Below are positions 40,601 to 52,298 of a stretch of DNA of 64,000 nt, one piece after another; position 1 is the first letter of the stretch, and each line of letters opens with the position of its first letter. The notes below the pieces were generated by a model that saw nothing but the letters and a program-made list of their open reading frames with translations, made no database searches and was not told where the DNA came from. Source of the stretch: Lutraria lutraria (lineage: Eukaryota > Mollusca > Bivalvia > Venerida > Mactridae); contig OZ026842.1 in assembly GCA_964023205.1 (NCBI GenBank), forward strand, positions 13,308,716 to 13,372,715, given 5' to 3'. The translations under genes were made by a program, and so were the position numbers.

Positions 40601-43600
40601 TGATTTATATTTTGTTGTAACAGTTACAATTTTACTGAAAAAATGTGCCCAAGATTTTCTACGAGATGTTCATTGTTAGCGTGGATGACTCGCATGTATG
40701 TAATCATAAATTATATCTATAATTACTAACAAAGTGATTTTCAGAAGATCCCCAGTAATTTTTTTGGTAAATTGTAAAATACTACAATTATACAATCACT
40801 GTTTGATAAACGTAACATCGTAACGTGTCGTTATAACAGACCGTGCGTCCTGTGAGGAATAAATCATTACAATCAGCTTCAAACATAGACAATCTATAAG
40901 TAGTTATCACCTTTTGTATCGACCATATGCACATAGAAACCACATATTTACAACGACCACCTTTAAATAGCAATAGCCTCTTAATAACGACCACATGTAA
41001 ATAGTGGTCAACTTGTAAATGGCGACCATCTATAAACAGACTCATTGAAGTACTGAAGAAAATGAATGAAATATGAGCAGGAAGACCTTCATGGGGGAGG
41101 GGCTAGGGGCGGGCTAAGTCTCCCAAATAAGATTGACTGTAACAGTTTTTAAGAGAGATTATTACTGATTATTCCCCCAATGTGAGACAAAATCTAAATT
41201 ACCTTAGCCCTGTTGATAGACAAAATAATAGAATAAGCCTCCAAATCTGAAATGGCGCTTCGTACCGGCCTAGCTACATACAATACTTAGAGTAATGTCA
41301 TTTTCTGTAATATTTTCATAAGCAATTTGTATATTTTCGATTGTCATATACACGTGACAATAAAATATATTTGAGTTAAAAAGAATTGTACTATAGAAAG
41401 TACTTACTAAACAATGTCCTGCTACTCTCCATCTGAAATAAAAACGTAAACTTTTGTAAAATCAAAGAACTGAAAGTACTCATGGAAACTGAACTTACAC
41501 AGACTTGCACATCGACGTGGAACGGGAACTACTTTAAAAAATGCATGGTAGTTAAGGGTAGTACTTTGGCCCGCATTAAAATGCATGCGCGCCGAGTTAG
41601 TGACATTTATTGAAAGCTGAACATTTTTTCAGTTATCTTTTTCATATTTTTTTATAATTTTAATATCTTTTCACTGTTTATAATCTGAATACAAACATGT
41701 ATTTCTTTCATTTTGTACACTAGATCTATTATTAAATGATTTCAGTATTGTTTATTGTACATCCTTTTTCGTTATCATAATTTTTAGTATATTATTCGTG
41801 ACGTCATAAATCGATACATGGATGCCGTCATAACTCGATATTTGACGTCATTACCAGATTCGTGACGTCACAACACGATATATGACGCGAACAACCAAAT
41901 TGTTACATGTTTGCTGTTGATCGTCCTTTGTTTTATATTGTGTAGATTCTATGCGTCTAGAATTTATTTACGTAACTTTAATTTTGTTTCCCCTGAGGTA
42001 TTCACGAGGTTGTGCCCTAAAACTGGTTTTAACCCTAGAGATGAATTTTTCCTAGACAGACCGCTCCAATTCGGGTGTCTGTTTTGTCCTTTAATTGTTA
42101 GCTGAGTTTTTTGGGTTTGGTGATCGGGGTATGGTTCTATGTTTGGAAGATGGGATGTTTTGTATGTATTCTAAGTTTAACGAAGCTTATCGGTCGTATA
42201 TTCTATTGCTTTCAATTGTAAACGAATGTAGAATCTACTGTTTTTCTTGTAGAACATCGTCGCGACTTTGAGTGATTTTATGTATAGTTACATAGGTTAG
42301 AGTGCATATTTTGCAGCGGTAGCGACGGTAGCTTTCTTATTAATAAGAACATCCAAATATGCATTCTAACCGTCTAAGTGCTCCGCCTCTCAGTGAGCAT
42401 GTACAATGTGAACCAAGTCGTTCTTCGGAACTAAGACGCTAAATTTGATTTTCAAAGTTGATAATTAATTAATCAATCAATCATTTTACACCTTGTGTAT
42501 CATATTGCTTCGTCATTATTCTTATGAATAAGGTTTGGCCTTACATGACAAGACAAATTAAGTCACACACGGGTACACAAAAGCTGGTGTTACATGATTA
42601 TCTATTCATCCTCATATGAACTTGATATCTCTGCGTAAGATATGAAGTTACGACATGACCGGTGCCAAAAGAAAAGATGACTGGCTATCCCAAAAAATGT
42701 ACTTGAATCGTTTTACTCTGTACTGAATGACTGCTGATAGTATTTTAACATCCCGGACTTCCCAAGATTTTTTAGCAATTAAATAACAATGTAAATTTCA
42801 AAATGGTAATCTTGACTCGCGTTGAATTAAACTTAATTGGATGAATAAAGAGACTGCAGTCTCATCACGGATTTTTTCAGCATAAACAGATCGGGCGTAC
42901 ATCGGATGCATTTTAATTAATTGACATATCTTTTATTTCGAATAGTTTTTCCTGGTCCTTCATCGTGCCCGGTGTAAAACACTGATACGCGCATCGTCCC
43001 ATTTCCTGTCATTTTCTAGACACAGTACTAGGCTCCGTAGTTGGTACGGGGGACATGCATTACACGAATTCAACATTTGAAAATATATTTATACTGATTG
43101 ATACATGTTTTAAAACAAGTTTGAAAGTCTGTTACGTAGTAGATCAATATTTAATTTGTCAATATTGTGGTTACGATACGATAATATTGACAAGTCACCG
43201 GCAAGTGCAAAACGATTATAATTTTTGCTGAATTCATTTACACGGATTTACAACTAACCACAAGCAGACTAACAAAACGTCACACGCGTACAAATCTATG
43301 ACATAAAATACACCCTTGTTGCCAGCACCATATATCATATATGAAACGTCCAACAATTTATAGACCATCTTATCTAAAATTACGTGCGGGTTACGCAAGG
43401 GTCAAATTTGGACCCTCTTTTGTGTGTAATATACGCACCACTTTTGTGCCATCTCCGGTTTTGATGAACATGACATACAACAATTCATTACATTTCAGTT
43501 GATCTAATTTTCATTTTCGTTGTTTTAATCAGATCAATGATATTATTATTACGTTATATGAAGCACATTGTCCTCGTTTTGGCACTACAGAGCCCAAATC

Positions 43601-44741
43601 TCTAACTTGAAAGGTCAAGGTCAAATTCAAAGTTTATCATGATAGTTATTGTTCTAATTAAGAATATCGAGTCTTCATAATCATAAACATTACATTAAAC
43701 AAGTTTGTATTGAAACTAAGGTGAAGGTCATACAGAGCTAAATGATTTGCTCGATAAATATCAACGTATTTGCAAACAACTTTACTTTAAAGTGACTCTA
43801 TCATGACTTCTATCTCTTGAAAGATGATATAAACCTTTTATAATTTCGTGTATACAAACAATGAAGTATCCGTGGGTTTATTACATAACGAGATATAACG
43901 AATGGGAGTTGGTTTAGGCGTCAAATAAATGTTCATTTCTGGTTACCCGACCTGCCCAAATTGTCCCCGTTACCCTAGATTTTTAGTTAGGCCTGAGGAA
44001 CTGTACATCCCTCTGTCTCACTTTGTCAAATATAATAATAATTATAATAATAATAATAAAGAAAACAAGAAAAAAACACACTTCTTATCAACCTATTCTA
44101 CTTTATTTAGCATGTAACTGGAAACAAACAAGTGTTTTCGCCTTATTTAGTGTTTTGGATGTTATATGTTGCTGGTATTTAGATACATGGTACTCATACA
44201 TTGTATTAAATCATACCTTCTTTGCATGATAGGTTAAGCTAGTCCAATTTTTACAAATGCTAGAAATAATCATGATATTGACATATAAGGGCTGTATAGA
44301 CGTATCTTTGTTGAGTGTGAATCATTTATGTTTTGCTAAATGAGATACAACTGTATATACAGAGCAACGTCTCTAGAGAGACTCTCTCTTGAGCAACAAC
44401 CTCCCTTCAACAATAGTATGCTTTACCATTTAACTAATAATTTATCTTCTCTAGAGCAGCAACCTCTCAACAAAGGCATATTTTTGCTTCTCCAAAGGGT
44501 GCTGCTTTGTAGAGAGTGCACTGTATAACTGTTGGTGTGACTCACATTTTACTACGTGCTGAAGTTAAGATAAACGTATGAACATTAAACCAAGGTCGAT
44601 AAGATACCGAAAGTGGGGGATACATAATTTTACAAAATGTATTAGGTGTTTTGTATAAATACTCAAACATAAACATGACCTCGTGAGCGAATTGATAATA
44701 ATGACAATACGCAGTAAGATAGAAACATGTTCTTTAGTTTA

Positions 44742-44773
<32 letters not shown>

Positions 44774-47700
44774 AAGGGCTAATGTCCGAGGTAATAATAC
44801 TTTGGATCGATCTCCGAGCACCAATCTCCAATATTGACTTTTAGATTTTCTGATTTTAGCAATTATGATCAGGCAATTATCGTTTTATTATTATATTTAA
44901 ACATTATTCAGTCTGTCTTTTCAACCATAATTCTTTGAGAATGAAATGGAGATTTGAGCACAGAGACTGCTCTCAAGTTTTATAACCTTGGGACCAATTC
45001 GTTGAACAAAACAGTGAATGCAATGTTTTGGTATAGAATTATAAACGGAACGTACTGAACACACTAAATGCGGCCTTGAGATTATTTACTTACTACCATT
45101 TATGCAGAAAATTTTAAATATAGCCACACTATTGCGAAATATTACAGCTGTTTTTAATGTTTTTTTTTACCGTAAACACGTATAATAAAGAAATTAAATA
45201 ACCTTACAAAATTAGCAAACTTATTTTACGAGTACTGAACATTGAGTTAGCTATTACTTAATTAAGTATTGTTAACCGCGAGATAAGAACTTGATGACCG
45301 TGTTAGTAGTCCAGTGGTTAATGTGCTGAACCTGCGACCCGACTATCTGGGTTTGAATCTCGGCCGCGGCTCGTTTCATCCTTCTATAAAAAATTGACAA
45401 ACAATGTTGACAGCATATGTGGAGAAGCTGTCGGCTTCTTGTGGAAGGTAGTGATTGTAATTAGTCGATGACAATTTCGTCGATTAATCAGAGGTAAAAG
45501 TCAGTGATTAATCAATTAAAACTGATTAAATAAGAAATGATCTAAAATGTTAAGACTGCATAACCTTTACAGCCCTTACACCAAATGAATAGCACAAAAT
45601 CAATAAAAATTGAAATATTTAATGCCTTAAGTAACTTTATTCGATGTTTGAGAAAAATAACATAAAAATATACTTCTACTATTAAAAACACGCTGAATCA
45701 GAATTATGCTGCATTTACAAATACTCTATTCAAGAACGACAACCGTTATGTACAAAATCAAAATTTCGTTCATTAAATGGAAGCATCTTGATCGTCACGT
45801 CAATGACCATTCGTCATTGATTCGTTGAATAAATGATTAAACGGAACATCACTAGTGGAAGGGATGTACGTACAAGTAAGAATACAGTGCACGAAAGCTG
45901 TTTAGGTGAACCGGCCGCTGTATATAACCGAAATATCGTTGAAAAACGGCATTAAACCCTCTAGACCAAACCAAAACGAGAACTCGATAACACCTTGATG
46001 TGGTAGTAGTAAAGACATACTTTAGTTTTTCCATGAATTCATTTTCAACGAAAAGCTTTCGATTTAAGTACATGTACCTATCACACGGATAGATTTAACA
46101 TTCAATGGGTTTACTGTTATCCTATATGCTTTGTGTATTCAATGGACATCGATCCATTAGTTTAAATTTAAAATTGAAACGAAAGAGCAGGCCAAAAAAA
46201 AACAGTAATGTTTACTGTCTCCTGACCGGCCTTATTATTCCGCACACCCCGGAATGGTTCTCACGGCAAACCCGAAGTGCGCACATTTAGTGAAGCACTG
46301 TTCAGTGTAAACCGTACTCTCACTATAGGTATTTTTACCTAAAAAAGAATAGAAACTACTGTTAAAAATCAGATTTTTTCTGTGGTCAAGTTATTTTTAT
46401 AGATAACTATTATTCTGGCCTAAGTTTACACACGTGTACTATTGATAACAGATTGGGGTAACTAGGTTATAATGGAAAACTGTCTGACTTTATGATCCCT
46501 TTTAAGTAAATACGGTGCCCTAAACATTTGGAGTGATTCTTATTGGCCGATATTACCTGGCGAACACTTTGAGTACATGTGTAATAGTGTAAAGTATTTA
46601 GATTTAGGCAAAGATATATTGAAACTTGCTTATTCTTATTGGGTCAATATTAAAACAACAACAACAACAACAAATAAGGTCAGGACCTTATCATATATCT
46701 GCTTGGTAACCCATATTTTATTATCTTGAAACATTAGTTATCGTAAAACAGTCTTTAGGTCTTTAACATTCGTGTAGATTATAGTTTATAAGCTCAGTGT
46801 ATTCATCCACGATAATGTTGAATTCGCGACATTGCAAACGTGAACACAGAAACGTAGATATTCTTACAATTTTTTAATACCATCGGATGGTAATAAAATT
46901 ACTTCAAAGATAGAAGTACATGTATTTTATCATTTTAGCGAAGACTTCCGTGTCGTGAGAGGAGAATGTAACTCACTATACATGTATATATAACATTGGT
47001 TCAAAGAAATGTATACGTACAGTCAAATCTGTAAACTAAAGCCACCCTTTGGAAATACAAACTGTGCCCTTAATTTACCATTAGACTTTATTCGGAGGTC
47101 ATTTGGTCTAAATAATTAGTGACTGTTTTTATAAGAATTACCTTTATTAGCAGGAGGTGGCCGCTTACACAGGTTTGACGGTTTATGATAACAGAATACA
47201 AACAAAGTATTGTTATTTATCTTTTGAAGTGACTTGACACGATGAAGTATATAGATTGTTGCAACAATATAGATATACACCATCACGACATGTAATAGTT
47301 TGATAATTTCATGATTGTATATTCTGGAAAATGAAATAATCCTAAACGTTAGGTCGGAAAATACTTTAATTTAAAATAATGATATCGGTCGTTTTTCTAA
47401 TGATTTCGTTTATACTTAACTATATTGCTATAAAATACAGTACAACCTCTCCAAAGCAACACCCTTTAATGGGAGTAACAAAAGTATGTTGTTGTTGAAC
47501 GGTTGTTACTCTAGAGAGGTTAAAATAATAATTAAATCGTGCAGTGGGAAAACCATATTGTTGTTGAAGGGAGGTTGTTGCTCAACAGAGGGTCGTTCTA
47601 GAGAGGTTTTACTGTACTATAAAAATGTGGGTGTATTTATCATGTGCTCTTAAGTTTAGATACCCATACAGAATGTCCATTTAAAATTAACATGTTTTGG

Positions 47701-50255
47701 AATTCCTATTAGTTTAAATTTGCCGATTTTCCATCGATTGTGAAACAGATTGTGACCACGTATTTTGCAATTAAATATTTACTAAAATTGCTATATTTCA
47801 ACTTTCGTCACCATCTTTTAAATACACATACATTTACTTCCATATTACAGTTTTCCATGAAATATCATATTCCCATATTCAGTTACATTACGCAATTTAT
47901 AGCTTTAAACCAATCCGCGTTATAACTACGAGATACCTAATTTTAAGCCTATCAGAATCTTTATCACAGAGACGCTTGCAATTTTGATGAATTTACTGTC
48001 TAACTTTTACAAAGAATATCAAATTCCTAAGCTTAACTTTTTATATTTGACATCACGGATTTACATATTCACAAAAGATATACACGTCAAAATAATAATA
48101 ATGATGACAACGATATTGTTATATAACATTGTGTCGTTATTACCTTATATTTTCCATTGAAATACTGATGCATTTCTATGAAATATAGAATTGATATTTC
48201 TCAATATGTTCAGAGATCACAGCCGATCTTACTTTCTGAACTTGTTCCCGTTCCACGTTGCAGTGCACCAAAGGAGCTTTGTACAGACAAGCAAACGGGA
48301 ACCAGTTTATCTACTTTCCTAATTTTCATTTCAACTTATGGTTATCTGCCTTGTTTCTCTATAAATTATCGGATCCTTCTATGTTATTTGCTTCTTTTTC
48401 AGTGGGTTTAAGGCCGTATTTTTCAGCAGATTTCCGTTATATACAGCTCACTTATAAGTATTCAGTTTTCTTGGGCTGTATCATAACGAGGTATTAGCTT
48501 AACCTTTCACAATGTGCCAGCAACTTCTCCACCAATGGAGGAAAACGGCAGTTTTGATAATTTTTCATTCATCGAAAGGTGTGACTTACCGCGACCGGGA
48601 ATCGAACCCCGATTGCAGGGTTACAAGTACAGCATACTGCCTGCCCATTGGACCACGGCAGCTGCCCCGTCTGCTACTAGTTGTTAACATGGGTTTGAGC
48701 AAGCCAACGAATTTAGCACTCAATCATTTATTTCCGATTGGGATTCGTTTTGGTTCCTTTCTTTCAAAGATATCCAAATAAAGACAGAGACCTTTCGCGA
48801 ATTTAAAAACATCAACAACAATAACAACAACAACCAATCCACTGACGTTCATTTGGATATCAACCAGTATTGCTGACTCGTAAAAGCACTTACCCGTAAA
48901 TATAGTAAAACTACGGAAAAATGTCGATGGTAACTTAGCAGTCAAGTTATTAGTAATTTTATTCTTAGAATAAAAACAACAAAGCTTGTTTGAGAAACAT
49001 AAGAGAGCCTCCGTGGTAAGGCGATTAACATCACCGACTAATAATCACAGCACTCAAGTGTACGCATGGCGTATTCATACTGCTACCTAATGTTGACAAA
49101 TGATCAATGGCCCTGGCTTTAGTGCGACGCTAAACCCCAAACAAAATAGAAAAAACATACCTTTTCGTTTACGCCATTGATAAATTCGTCGAGCTGGGGT
49201 AGACAACAATGTCCCTCGTCATTAATTTCAATTCCAAATGTTTCTAGATCTTTGGCTTTCGTAAAGTCACATTTCGTACACATTTGAGGGTCCCTGTTAT
49301 TCCAGTGTTCATGTATGGTCACATAAGCAAAAGGCAATCCGAACACGTTGAGCAAAATAAATATTATATTGAGTAACAACAATAAGTAAAATCCCTTTCG
49401 GTAATTCTTTTCCAGACAACACCGGATTGGTGGCTCTGGTGGGTGATTAGATGCTGGATCTACATGAAAATATCGCGAGCTATTCTGAGAGATATTATCA
49501 GGTGGATGATTCATTCGCTCTGACCGATTAGGAAAGATTGGATTATTTGTGTTCGGTACAATCTGAGTTGTGGGATGTAGGTAACTGTTGCTGTTGGGCA
49601 TTTTAACAATGGTGTTCTGAGGTGCATCATGTAACGATGTGTAAATATTTTCACTTTCACGCAAAGAATTAACTGATTGAGATCGTCCTTGCATTAAGAT
49701 TTCCCTTCTGGCAATCCTAGCTCTTCTTTTTGCATCGTGTTCTTGCACAAGTTGTTCAGTTAAATGATCCTGGCTAAAATGTTGTTGGCGTCGAAATTCA
49801 GCCGTTGTGTTGCTTCTAAGCATGCGTGTATCTTCTGTTTCTTGTTCAATGTTTGGAATATAACTCTCCGTGAATCTGCGAACCCGATTTCGGGAAATCA
49901 TGTGTGGCTTTCTGTTATCGTAGCGATGATACGGTGGACCTGCAGATCTTTGACATTGGACATGTTCTATGTCGTCTTCGTCATCATCGTCTAGATTAAA
50001 TGATATCTGTCTAGGCCTGAGAGGAACAATGTTCCTAACCGATGTCTGTGAACTGTGTGTCATGTTTCTTGCCGTACAATTAAATCGAGAATTTATTAAT
50101 GGACCGGATGAGTTCGGATCTGTGTAATCACCTTGTCTCTCGTCGGAATCGTTTGTTAGGTCTGTGGTGCGTGTGTCGTTTGACAGAACAGACAAACCGG
50201 AAGTGTGCGAAACCTCGCTGTCGAGACGGCGTTTTTTAGAATTAATATTGGCCAT
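37231..50255 (-). CDS. TNF superfamily ligand B, type II membrane protein, four coding exons
   Basis: Coding exons on the minus strand: 50255-49161, 41432-41408, 40360-40295 and 37610-37231, with phases 0, 1, 1 as in TNF-A, giving 521 residues. I prefer the start MANINSKKRRLDSE at 50255 over an in-frame ATG at 50294, because it parallels the basic N-terminus of TNF-A; the longer start would add 13 residues. Layout: about 287 cytosolic residues with an acidic DDDDEDD run and a KRRARIARRE cluster; membrane segment at about 288-311; stalk with CTKC and a CC pair; TNF homology domain from about 396 with GYYYIYT at 427-433. The first intron is about 7.7 kb. Same strand and exon plan as TNF-A point to an old tandem duplication. 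Confidence 0.9.
37678..37862 (+). mobile_element. pogo-like MITE family 1, copy 4, in TNF-B last intron
   Basis: CAGTACAACCTCTCCAGAGC and the inverse of GATATGGTACTG form the termini. It lies 65 bp from TNF-B exon 4, on the intron side of its acceptor. Confidence 0.75.
38000..39880. other. TNF-B intron 3, no gene seen
   Basis: No recognisable coding or repeat content apart from short AT-rich tracts. The 87-codon minus-strand frame at 38920-39183 has no known domain. Confidence 0.4.
39886..40060 (+). repeat. Dispersed/duplicated segment copy 1, downstream of TNF-B exon 3
   Basis: ACTGAAAGTAATTATTAAAA, TAGACTTGCACAGTAACATG, AGCTTTGGTCCGCAT and AATGCGCGAGTGACGG align with 41465-41625 over about 160 bp in the same orientation. 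The two copies bracket TNF-B exons 3 and 2. Confidence 0.65.
40088..40161 (+). mobile_element. Partial pogo-like MITE family 2 right end
   Basis: GGATGGCCTTTATTCGGAGA then GGCTGCTTAAACTGGTTTGA and CAG matches the right-end style of family 2. No left end was found. Confidence 0.4.
40295..40360 (-). CDS. TNF-B exon 3 (66-nt stalk exon)
   Basis: It reads KPSVNTVIKTPMLQMKSVSI ID in phase with exon 2 and ends one base into the Asn codon completed by exon 4. Acceptor GGTTTATTTTCAG, donor GTAAGTATAA. Same length and phase as TNF-A exon 3. Confidence 0.82.
41408..41432 (-). CDS. TNF-B exon 2 (25-nt microexon)
   Basis: It encodes MESSRTLF plus one base. Acceptor TTTTATTTCAG, donor GTAAGTA. Identified by phase match with TNF-A exon 2 and clean splice sites; small size makes it less certain. 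Confidence 0.72.
41465..41625 (+). repeat. Dispersed/duplicated segment copy 2, upstream of TNF-B exon 2
   Basis: ACTGAAAGTACTCATGGAAA, CAGACTTGCACATCGACGTG, TACTTTGGCCCGCATTAAAA and GCGCGCCGAGTTAGTGAC align with 39886-40060. Confidence 0.65.
41799..41870. promoter_or_regulatory. Cluster of three CRE/ATF-type palindromes in TNF-B intron 1
   Basis: Full TGACGTCA sites occur at 41799-41806, 41843-41850 and 41863-41870, with near-matches CCGTCATAA and ATGACGCG beside them. CREB/ATF factors bind this motif. A fourth site lies 75 bp upstream of the TNF-B start codon (50330-50337). Regulatory activity is inference only. Confidence 0.35.
42100..44340. other. TNF-B intron 1 stretch, no gene seen
   Basis: No recognised protein content. 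A short (TAA)n/(AAT)n microsatellite lies at 44031-44060. AAAGGTCAAGGTCAAATTC near 43610 recalls the GGTCAAGGTC of the TATGCCC repeats, as a remnant. Confidence 0.4.
44358..44523 (+). mobile_element. pogo-like MITE family 1, copy 5
   Basis: TA then CAGAGCAACGTCTCTAGAGA at the left, CTCTCTCTTGAGCAACAACC inside, AGAGAGTGCACTG at the right, then TA. Confidence 0.75.
44743..44772. repeat. Poly(A) tract of 30 bases
   Basis: Uninterrupted A run. No retrocopied gene was recognised beside it, so it may be a simple repeat or the tail of a decayed retroelement. Confidence 0.9.
45293..45540 (+). mobile_element. tRNA-derived SINE, second subfamily
   Basis: The head GTTAGTAGTCCAGTGGTTAA leads to box B-like TGGGTTTGAATCTCGGC. 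The body has TGTGGAGAAGCTGTCGGCTT, matching GAGAAGTTGTTGGCTTCTAA in the copy at 10019-10250. Confidence 0.65.
45846..45975 (+). mobile_element. SINE 3' fragment
   Basis: AACCGGCCGCTGTATATAAC, AATATCGTTGAAAAACGGC and ATTAAACCCTCTAGACCAAA have the 3' tail style of the SINEs here. The 5' part is missing. Confidence 0.5.
47020..47181 (+). mobile_element. pogo-like MITE family 2, copy 4
   Basis: TA-CAGTCAAATCTGTAAACTA at the left; GCAGGAGGTGGCCGCTTACA and CAGGTTTGACG at the right. The ends are inverted repeats of family 2; the interior runs in the opposite sense to the other copies. Confidence 0.65.
47438..47614 (-). mobile_element. pogo-like MITE family 1, copy 6
   Basis: CAGTACAACCTCTCCAAAGC at the left, TCTAGAGAGGTTTTACTG at the right, TA flanks. 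The interior is reverse relative to 7681-7850. Confidence 0.78.
48241..48310. repeat. Short inverted-repeat element, GTTCCCG ends, copy 1
   Basis: CTTGTTCCCGTTCCACGTTG at the left pairs with ACGGGAACCAGTTTATC at the right. A related element is at 60119-60190 (AAACTGGTTCCCGTTTCATG ... GAGAACCAGTTTAC). Confidence 0.55.
48505..48665 (-). mobile_element. tRNA-derived SINE with clear box A and box B
   Basis: On the minus strand TGCCGTGGTCCAATGGGCAG (box A) and GGGGTTCGATTCCCGG (box B) sit in a tRNA-like layout at about 48588-48665, with acceptor arms GCCGTGG/TCGCGGT pairing imperfectly. The anticodon arm does not fold well and a non-tRNA body follows, so it is a SINE or tRNA pseudogene, not a working tRNA. 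Confidence 0.65.
49008..49150 (+). mobile_element. SINE copy abutting the TNF-B exon 1 donor
   Basis: GAGAGCCTCCGTGGTAAGGC GATTAACATCACCGACTAAT at the head and GTGCGACGCTAAACCCCAAA then CAAAATAG at the tail. Its tail ends about 10 bp from the TNF-B exon 1 donor (exon edge 49161). Confidence 0.55.
49161..50255 (-). CDS. TNF-B exon 1: cytosolic, membrane and stalk region
   Basis: It has 365 codons ending NGVNEK before GTATGTTT. The membrane segment GFYLLLLLNIIFILLNVFG lines up with FYVVLVLNLLLILLNICG in TNF-A, sharing the LN-x3-ILLN-x2-G-x-P pattern. A CC pair (PIRCCLEKN) precedes it. The stalk MCTKC...LETFGIEINDEGHCC parallels HCVKC...LESLGFLRKPGDQCC in TNF-A. Confidence 0.9.
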
Positions 50256-50340
50256 TCTCGTAGATTTTATCCAAAATAAACACATACACCCCAATATAGT
50301 ATTTTATTTCTATTAATGATATGGATTACTGACGTCAAAA
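50256..50340 (-). promoter_or_regulatory. Candidate TNF-B 5' flank with CRE palindrome
   Basis: TGACGTCA at 50330-50337 lies 75 bp upstream of the preferred ATG. ACTATATTGG near 50295-50304 is only a weak TATA-like word. An alternative is that this is 5' UTR: an acceptor-like TTTGCTATTTCAG lies further up (exon edge about 50502). Confidence 0.3.
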
Positions 50341-50790
50341 GTGTACCACGTTAATTAGGCTGTTCCAATTTGGTTTACGTTTTCCAAAAATCCATTGACC
50401 CAATTTGGAGCATGTTACACTCGGGTTGCTATGTACTTGTATGGTAAGTTAGATATTCACCTACAGCGGGTTATCTTTGTCATTTAAGCTAGCAGACGAA
50501 ATCTGAAATAGCAAAGATAAAATATAAGTCAAACAGAGGTAAATTTATTGAATGTGTACAAATAATCGGTATAACGCGGTGTGCAAATAATGGTGAACAT
50601 TTCTGAAAATATATACAGTTTATTATTAAGATTTTTTTTCTTTAAACGTTCCAAATTTTGTTGTGTGATTTAAGCGATAACTAGTACTGTCGATCCTGTT
50701 TCGACTTGCCCACTATTTTCAATTGTGTTTAAAATTACATTTTTGCATGGACGGTCGACATTTGACACAGTATTGACTACATGCATTGGA

Positions 50791-50870
50791 GCCCGCCCGC
50801 GTAGCTCAACAGGTAGAGCGTTTGGAACATGGGCCACGAGGGTTTTTGTATCTTAAACCATTTGCTCACC
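50791..50870 (+). mobile_element. tRNA-like SINE head fragment
   Basis: GCCCGCGTAGCTCAACAGGT AGAGCG is a clear tRNA D-arm/box A sequence. Box B is degenerate (ACGAGGGTTTTTGTATC). No tRNA cloverleaf can be completed. Confidence 0.5.
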
Positions 50871-52249
50871 GGTTAATGTGTTTTTTTTTGTGAGAAACTG
50901 ATAGTTACTTGTGGAGAACAATATTAGAACTAATACAGAATCTAGGATCAGTGGCATGGTGAATTGCACGTCAGTGTCTATAACTGAATTACTGACCAAA
51001 GAAATGCACAGCTGTACAAATCGACACACAATAAAGTGACAATATATATATATCATGATCCAAGTTTCTGAACAAATTTGTAAGTCTACCCTCCATGTAT
51101 AATATTTGTTATCTACTCATTCAGTCGCGTGTATATACATAAAGGTAAGATTCAATTTGAAAGTACAAAGTACGCTTAAACGATACGACAGTATAAGCCA
51201 ATTAAAAAATCGTGTTTTTTGTCTAAAAATAATAAAATGCATTTAGAAATATTAACAGAGTATTTAGTTCTTTGATAAGTATTTATAAATTGTTTATTTC
51301 AGATAAAATAAAAATCTAACCACAAGCAAGTAGATATTTAAACCTAAAACTCACCCGTGATATCCGATCGTACGCGTTTCACGATATGACTAAATAAAGA
51401 GTGTAAACATACAACTTTATCCCCGGGTAACTTAAAGGGAAATACCCTGAATATAAAGTGTTCTTAAAATATAATTTGACTGTTATATCATTAAATTTAG
51501 AATGCTCTCTACGAAATAAATTTTAGTTTATAATTTTAATTCAACATTGTATATGCAAACGACAAGGAATACACTGACATTGGTTAATAATTGTTCAGTA
51601 CAAATGTAATGTGTATGATATTAGTGGCTTTTTGGTAACAATTTGTTCAGTCGTGATAGCTGGCAAGGAATTCCATGAAAAAATTTTGATCTTATTTTGG
51701 AACACCGTCTAAATCTGCATGATGATTAAAGAGCAGAACAGCAGGCAGCTATATATGACATCATCACCATAGCGCCGAGTACATGTCGGGGTTTATATGT
51801 ACTTAAACTATACTAATCATGATTTAGGTATAAAGTTCAAGCCACAGTAGCTATAGTTTATTTCATACATTTGTCCAGACAACGAAGTCCGTTCTTTACT
51901 ATTTACCTAATTTACCTTATTGCTTATGATACGAACTATATGGCCATTTTCTTTGTAACATGTTAAAATTCTACAATATCAGAGATGTATTATACGTCTC
52001 TGATAACAAGTTGCCATTCTACGCTTTTTGAAATATTTTTGTTACAGAAAAAAACAGCAGCTAAATTGTGCATACTCTAAATGACGTCCCGGGTCTACGG
52101 CGCTCATACTGTTCATCGACCCGTATTTGGTTTGAAAAATTGTTTGAACCACGTTGTGATACGTGTATGTATACATAGAAAAGTCTAAATCTTCTACATT
52201 GACTCCGCGATAACAACTTTCGGTTTCATATTTGATGTCATAGATTTCA
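50871..52249. other. Spacer upstream of TNF-B, no gene seen
   Basis: AT-rich sequence. No recognised coding or repeat structure. Confidence 0.4.
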
Positions 52250-52256
52250 TCAAAGG

Positions 52257-52298
52257 CAAGGACTTATATACATACATGTATACATAAATAAGTCCTTG
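52257..52298. repeat. 42-bp palindromic micro-insertion with 7-bp target duplication
   Basis: CAAGGACTTATATACATACA ... AAATAAGTCCTTG is palindromic and flanked by TCAAAGG on both sides (52250-52256 and 52299-52305). It shares the ends of 31282-31313. Confidence 0.78.

Noticed and set aside
48588..48665. Functional tRNA gene on the minus strand
   Set aside because: Boxes A and B are good, but the anticodon arm does not fold properly, the acceptor has mismatches and a SINE body is attached.
50255..50294. Longer TNF-B start at 50294
   Set aside because: The extra MGCMCLFWIKSTR has no parallel in TNF-A, whereas MANINSKKRR matches its basic start; not excluded.
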